A DNA stretch of 64,000 bases from assembly GCA_004794655.1 (NCBI GenBank), contig SMMW01000003.1:15996001-16060000 (forward strand), read 5' to 3'. The translations under genes were made by a program, and so were the position numbers. Positions 61,206 through 64,000 of the stretch are shown here, in pieces. How positions within the stretch are numbered: the stretch's first letter is position 1; the number at the start of each line of letters is the position of its first letter. Below the pieces are notes generated by a model, which saw only the letters and a list, made by a program, of their open reading frames with translations, searched no databases and had not been told where the DNA came from. This stretch comes from Marisa cornuarietis. Its lineage: Eukaryota; Mollusca; Gastropoda; Architaenioglossa; Ampullariidae.

Positions 61206-64000
61206 GTTGATTTGTATAGCGATTTTCCCCACCATCAAAGCTCTTTACTAAAAAGAAAATCACACAAACATAATAATAATGGATGCTGGTCTCTGGTGGA
61301 TTATGACACTCTAGCAGTCTAGCTTCCTACTGTCAATGGACAGCTATTTATAGGTTGCTCACAAGCTGTTTTTACCTTTCTTAATGTTTAAAGATGTTCC
61401 CATTAAAGATGCTTCAAGAATGATTTCACTAATCACTAATGCTTGTGGAACGCTTACACGCAGAGAGTACCGTAAAACACTTGTGATAACTGTAATGTCA
61501 AGGGAAAAAATCAGTCAGTCAAACAAACAATTAAACAATAAATAAACAAACATATCCCCGTAGACAAAGCTGTTTACCGGAATGTATTAGTCGAGTCTGA
61601 AGAGACGTAAGTCAGAAATAGCAGATCCCAGCATTCTTGTTCCATCTCTATTGTCTGGGCATAACTTATGATCATAGAGCTATAAATATAATATATTTAC
61701 TGGATCGTGCTGTACTAGGAAGTGGTTACAAAAATAGAAATAAATCGAAGGAAATAAATTTTAAAACGAAGCTGGAGGCGAAAGCTGAGTCTACTTGGCG
61801 CAATGCGTCTTCATGGAGTGCCATGTACTCCCAAAATGAGTTACGGGACCAAAAGCAGACTTACAGCAGCGGAGATAGCGACGGGCGACAAGAAGTCTGT
61901 AGGACGTAAGCCTTCCGTATTCTGGACGTAGAGATGGAACTGAGACGTCACGTCAAAGTTGGAAACATTTTTATCTTCCTCCTTTTTCTTCTTTTGAAAG
62001 TTTACTGCCTAAATCAGACTGAAGAAAACTCGCAGGTGTTGAATGTTTCTCCAGCTGTTGTCGCTACACGAGCGTGCTATCCTATGAATCTGTGGGTTTG
62101 GAGATGGCTTGCTGCATCTCCCTTGAAATCAAACAAAAACGTACATATGGTCTGCTGAAGATGTAGAAAACATCATGAAGCATCGGGAAGTCTGATAAAA
62201 TAATCAGTAACATTCATGCAGTCAGACATGCTCCAACATTTTTATCCAGCATGCTTATCTTTACGTGGTCTAGCATCGGCCACAGTATTATCACGTGCAT
62301 TACTCTGCCATTTCCCATTCATTTCCTTTCATTCATTGACTCATTCACTCATTTATTTATTAATTCGTTTGTACATTCATTCATTTGTTTTTCATTTTTT
62401 GATTTGTTCACTGGCTCGTGTGTTCTCATTCGTTCGTTCCCGTTACGTACATACATTTAAAAGTGTCTTCTTTTCTCTGTTCCTGGCTGTCTGCTAGGCG
62501 GAGGATTGCATGTTCCCCTAATACAGACTATGTCTCCACGCATATAATCGCATATCATGGCTGTTATCTTCTTTCTTAACTCACCGCAGTCAAGAAGTCA
62601 ACAACGCTACCTCCGGTCCTGCGGGTCACAGTCTCAGTCGCCTTCTTGCCGCATATGAATGACATGTCAAGCAAACAACTGTTGTAAGTGCACTGTTTCC
62701 GCTCTCATTATTGGCATAAGAAATAGGTGAGAGGTCAGTGTAATCAGACAGCTTAAAAACTAGAAAACACAAAGAATGGAAGAAGTGAGGGAAGAAGAAC
62801 TGAACAGTTATTTTAACAATGTGATCGAGACAACTATCAAACATTAGTTTTATTGATTGGATTATTCATTCTGACCTAGTTGTTTGAAAGATAATAGATT
62901 TCATCTGACTGTTTGGTGGTCGGTTTGTTGATTGTTGAAGTGAGCGAGTTAGTGTACACACAAGCTTGCATAGTCGACTGAACAGAGCTGTCACAAACCG
63001 AGCGCAACCCGATGGACCGTAGCCTCTGACAGCATCGCACGAGAGACCGTCGTCTGCTCCATCCATTCGCTCGTGCGGCCGTCTGCTTGAAACAAAGCGG
63101 AATGCGAGTGTCGGGCGTCAAGGAAAGCAAAGGCAACAGACGCGAGCCGAAAAGAAAACCCTCTGTCAGTTTCTTACTTTCGGCATTTTTTAGAATTTAC
63201 TTCGTGAACAGAGCTATCACAGACGGCAAGAACCTAGACTGCGATGGGGCAGACCAAAACATGTGAACTATTGCGTCCGAGCAATCTGATTCTTCTGGTT
63301 ATGATAATTTCTAGCGCAGCCACTTCCAGGGTAATAACTTGACTGACAACAAGACGTCACTGTCACAAAATTTTGTATGTCCTGTGATGTCATGTATTTC
63401 TTTCTTTCGTTTTTTTTTTTTTTTCGTGCTTAAGATTCTTGTCGAGGGTTTCACTGCGACGTTTGTTACAATGTCTTCTTACAAGGCTCATATTTCCCAG
63501 CTCGCTGGTGGCAAAGGAAACACGAGATTCCCTATCCATTACCATGAACTGCGTATCACAATTCATCGCCGATCATTAGCTCTGATAGAACTTTCACTTC
63601 AAAATTATTTAATACGAGAAATGGCATCAGAATCGACTTGTTTTCGAAGTGACCACTTTCGTGGAATCGCGTTCACCACTTAAATCAGACTTGCAAGAGC
63701 GTGTATTATAATGATTTCGCAATTATTTTCACTTGCATGTGGAATGTTCAGACCACTTGACGCGCGTTCTTCTCAACAGTTGCTCACTTTGGCTACTGAA
63801 TGTGAGGATGGTTAGAGTGCAGCTCAACTGCATTTATCACACAGTTGTAGCATCAACGAAAGAAGAGACTGCACGCTTGTGTCGATAGAAACAGAAAGTA
63901 AAAACAGAAGAGCCAAATGGATGGGGTCAAGAAACAGTCGTCAAGCCCATCCCAAAGTGAGACAGGATTTCGGGGTTGTTGACATCGCATTTCTTCTTGG
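61205..64000. other. Intergenic to window end
   Basis: No supported gene. A low-complexity (CATT)-rich stretch lies at 62320-62400. A small plus-strand frame at 61934-62158 begins with a signal-like segment (see findings) but has no other support. Confidence 0.4.

Overview
The window is animal nuclear DNA. It has GT-AG introns, long dinucleotide and trinucleotide microsatellites, tRNA-derived SINEs, LINE reverse-transcriptase remnants and a hAT-type DNA transposon. The repeat styles and a large secreted mucin gene suggest a lophotrochozoan, most likely a gastropod mollusc; this is inference, since no species marker is visible.

Layout. Positions 1 to about 12.8 kb hold the 3' end of a plus-strand gene: intron sequence, one terminal coding exon (3820-3983, acidic C-terminus ending DDEIMV) and what looks like a very long T-rich 3' UTR, possibly ending after the AATAAA at 12751. 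Positions 13.7-34.7 kb hold the main gene, on the minus strand and convergent with the first. From splice signals and reading phase I reconstruct 13 coding exons (34530 down to 14236) that join into one open frame of 4977 nt (1658 codons plus stop). Positions 35-64 kb, upstream of that gene, are intergenic as far as I can see: microsatellites, a 26-bp minisatellite, a SINE with target-site duplications, a LINE fragment and two weak exon candidates.

The main gene encodes a secreted protein with a signal peptide, then long Thr/Pro/Ser/Glu-rich mucin blocks (exons 2, 3, 5, 8). These alternate with four small six-cysteine modules, each split by a phase-1 intron. At the C-terminus is a chymotrypsin-fold (S1) domain in which the activation motif and all three catalytic residues are replaced. 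I read it as a gel-forming or coating glycoprotein with disulfide modules and a protease-derived, catalytically dead C-terminal domain. Exons 2-7 are phase 1-1, so each could be duplicated, lost or skipped without a frameshift, and each mucin exon has its own repeat period and codon choice. A (UG)n tract about 38 nt upstream of exon 4 could control skipping of that exon.

Mobile elements sit mainly in the introns of this gene: a 2.93-kb hAT element with perfect 8-bp target duplications and a minus-strand SINE in intron 10, a decayed LINE in intron 11 and a second kind of SINE in intron 12.
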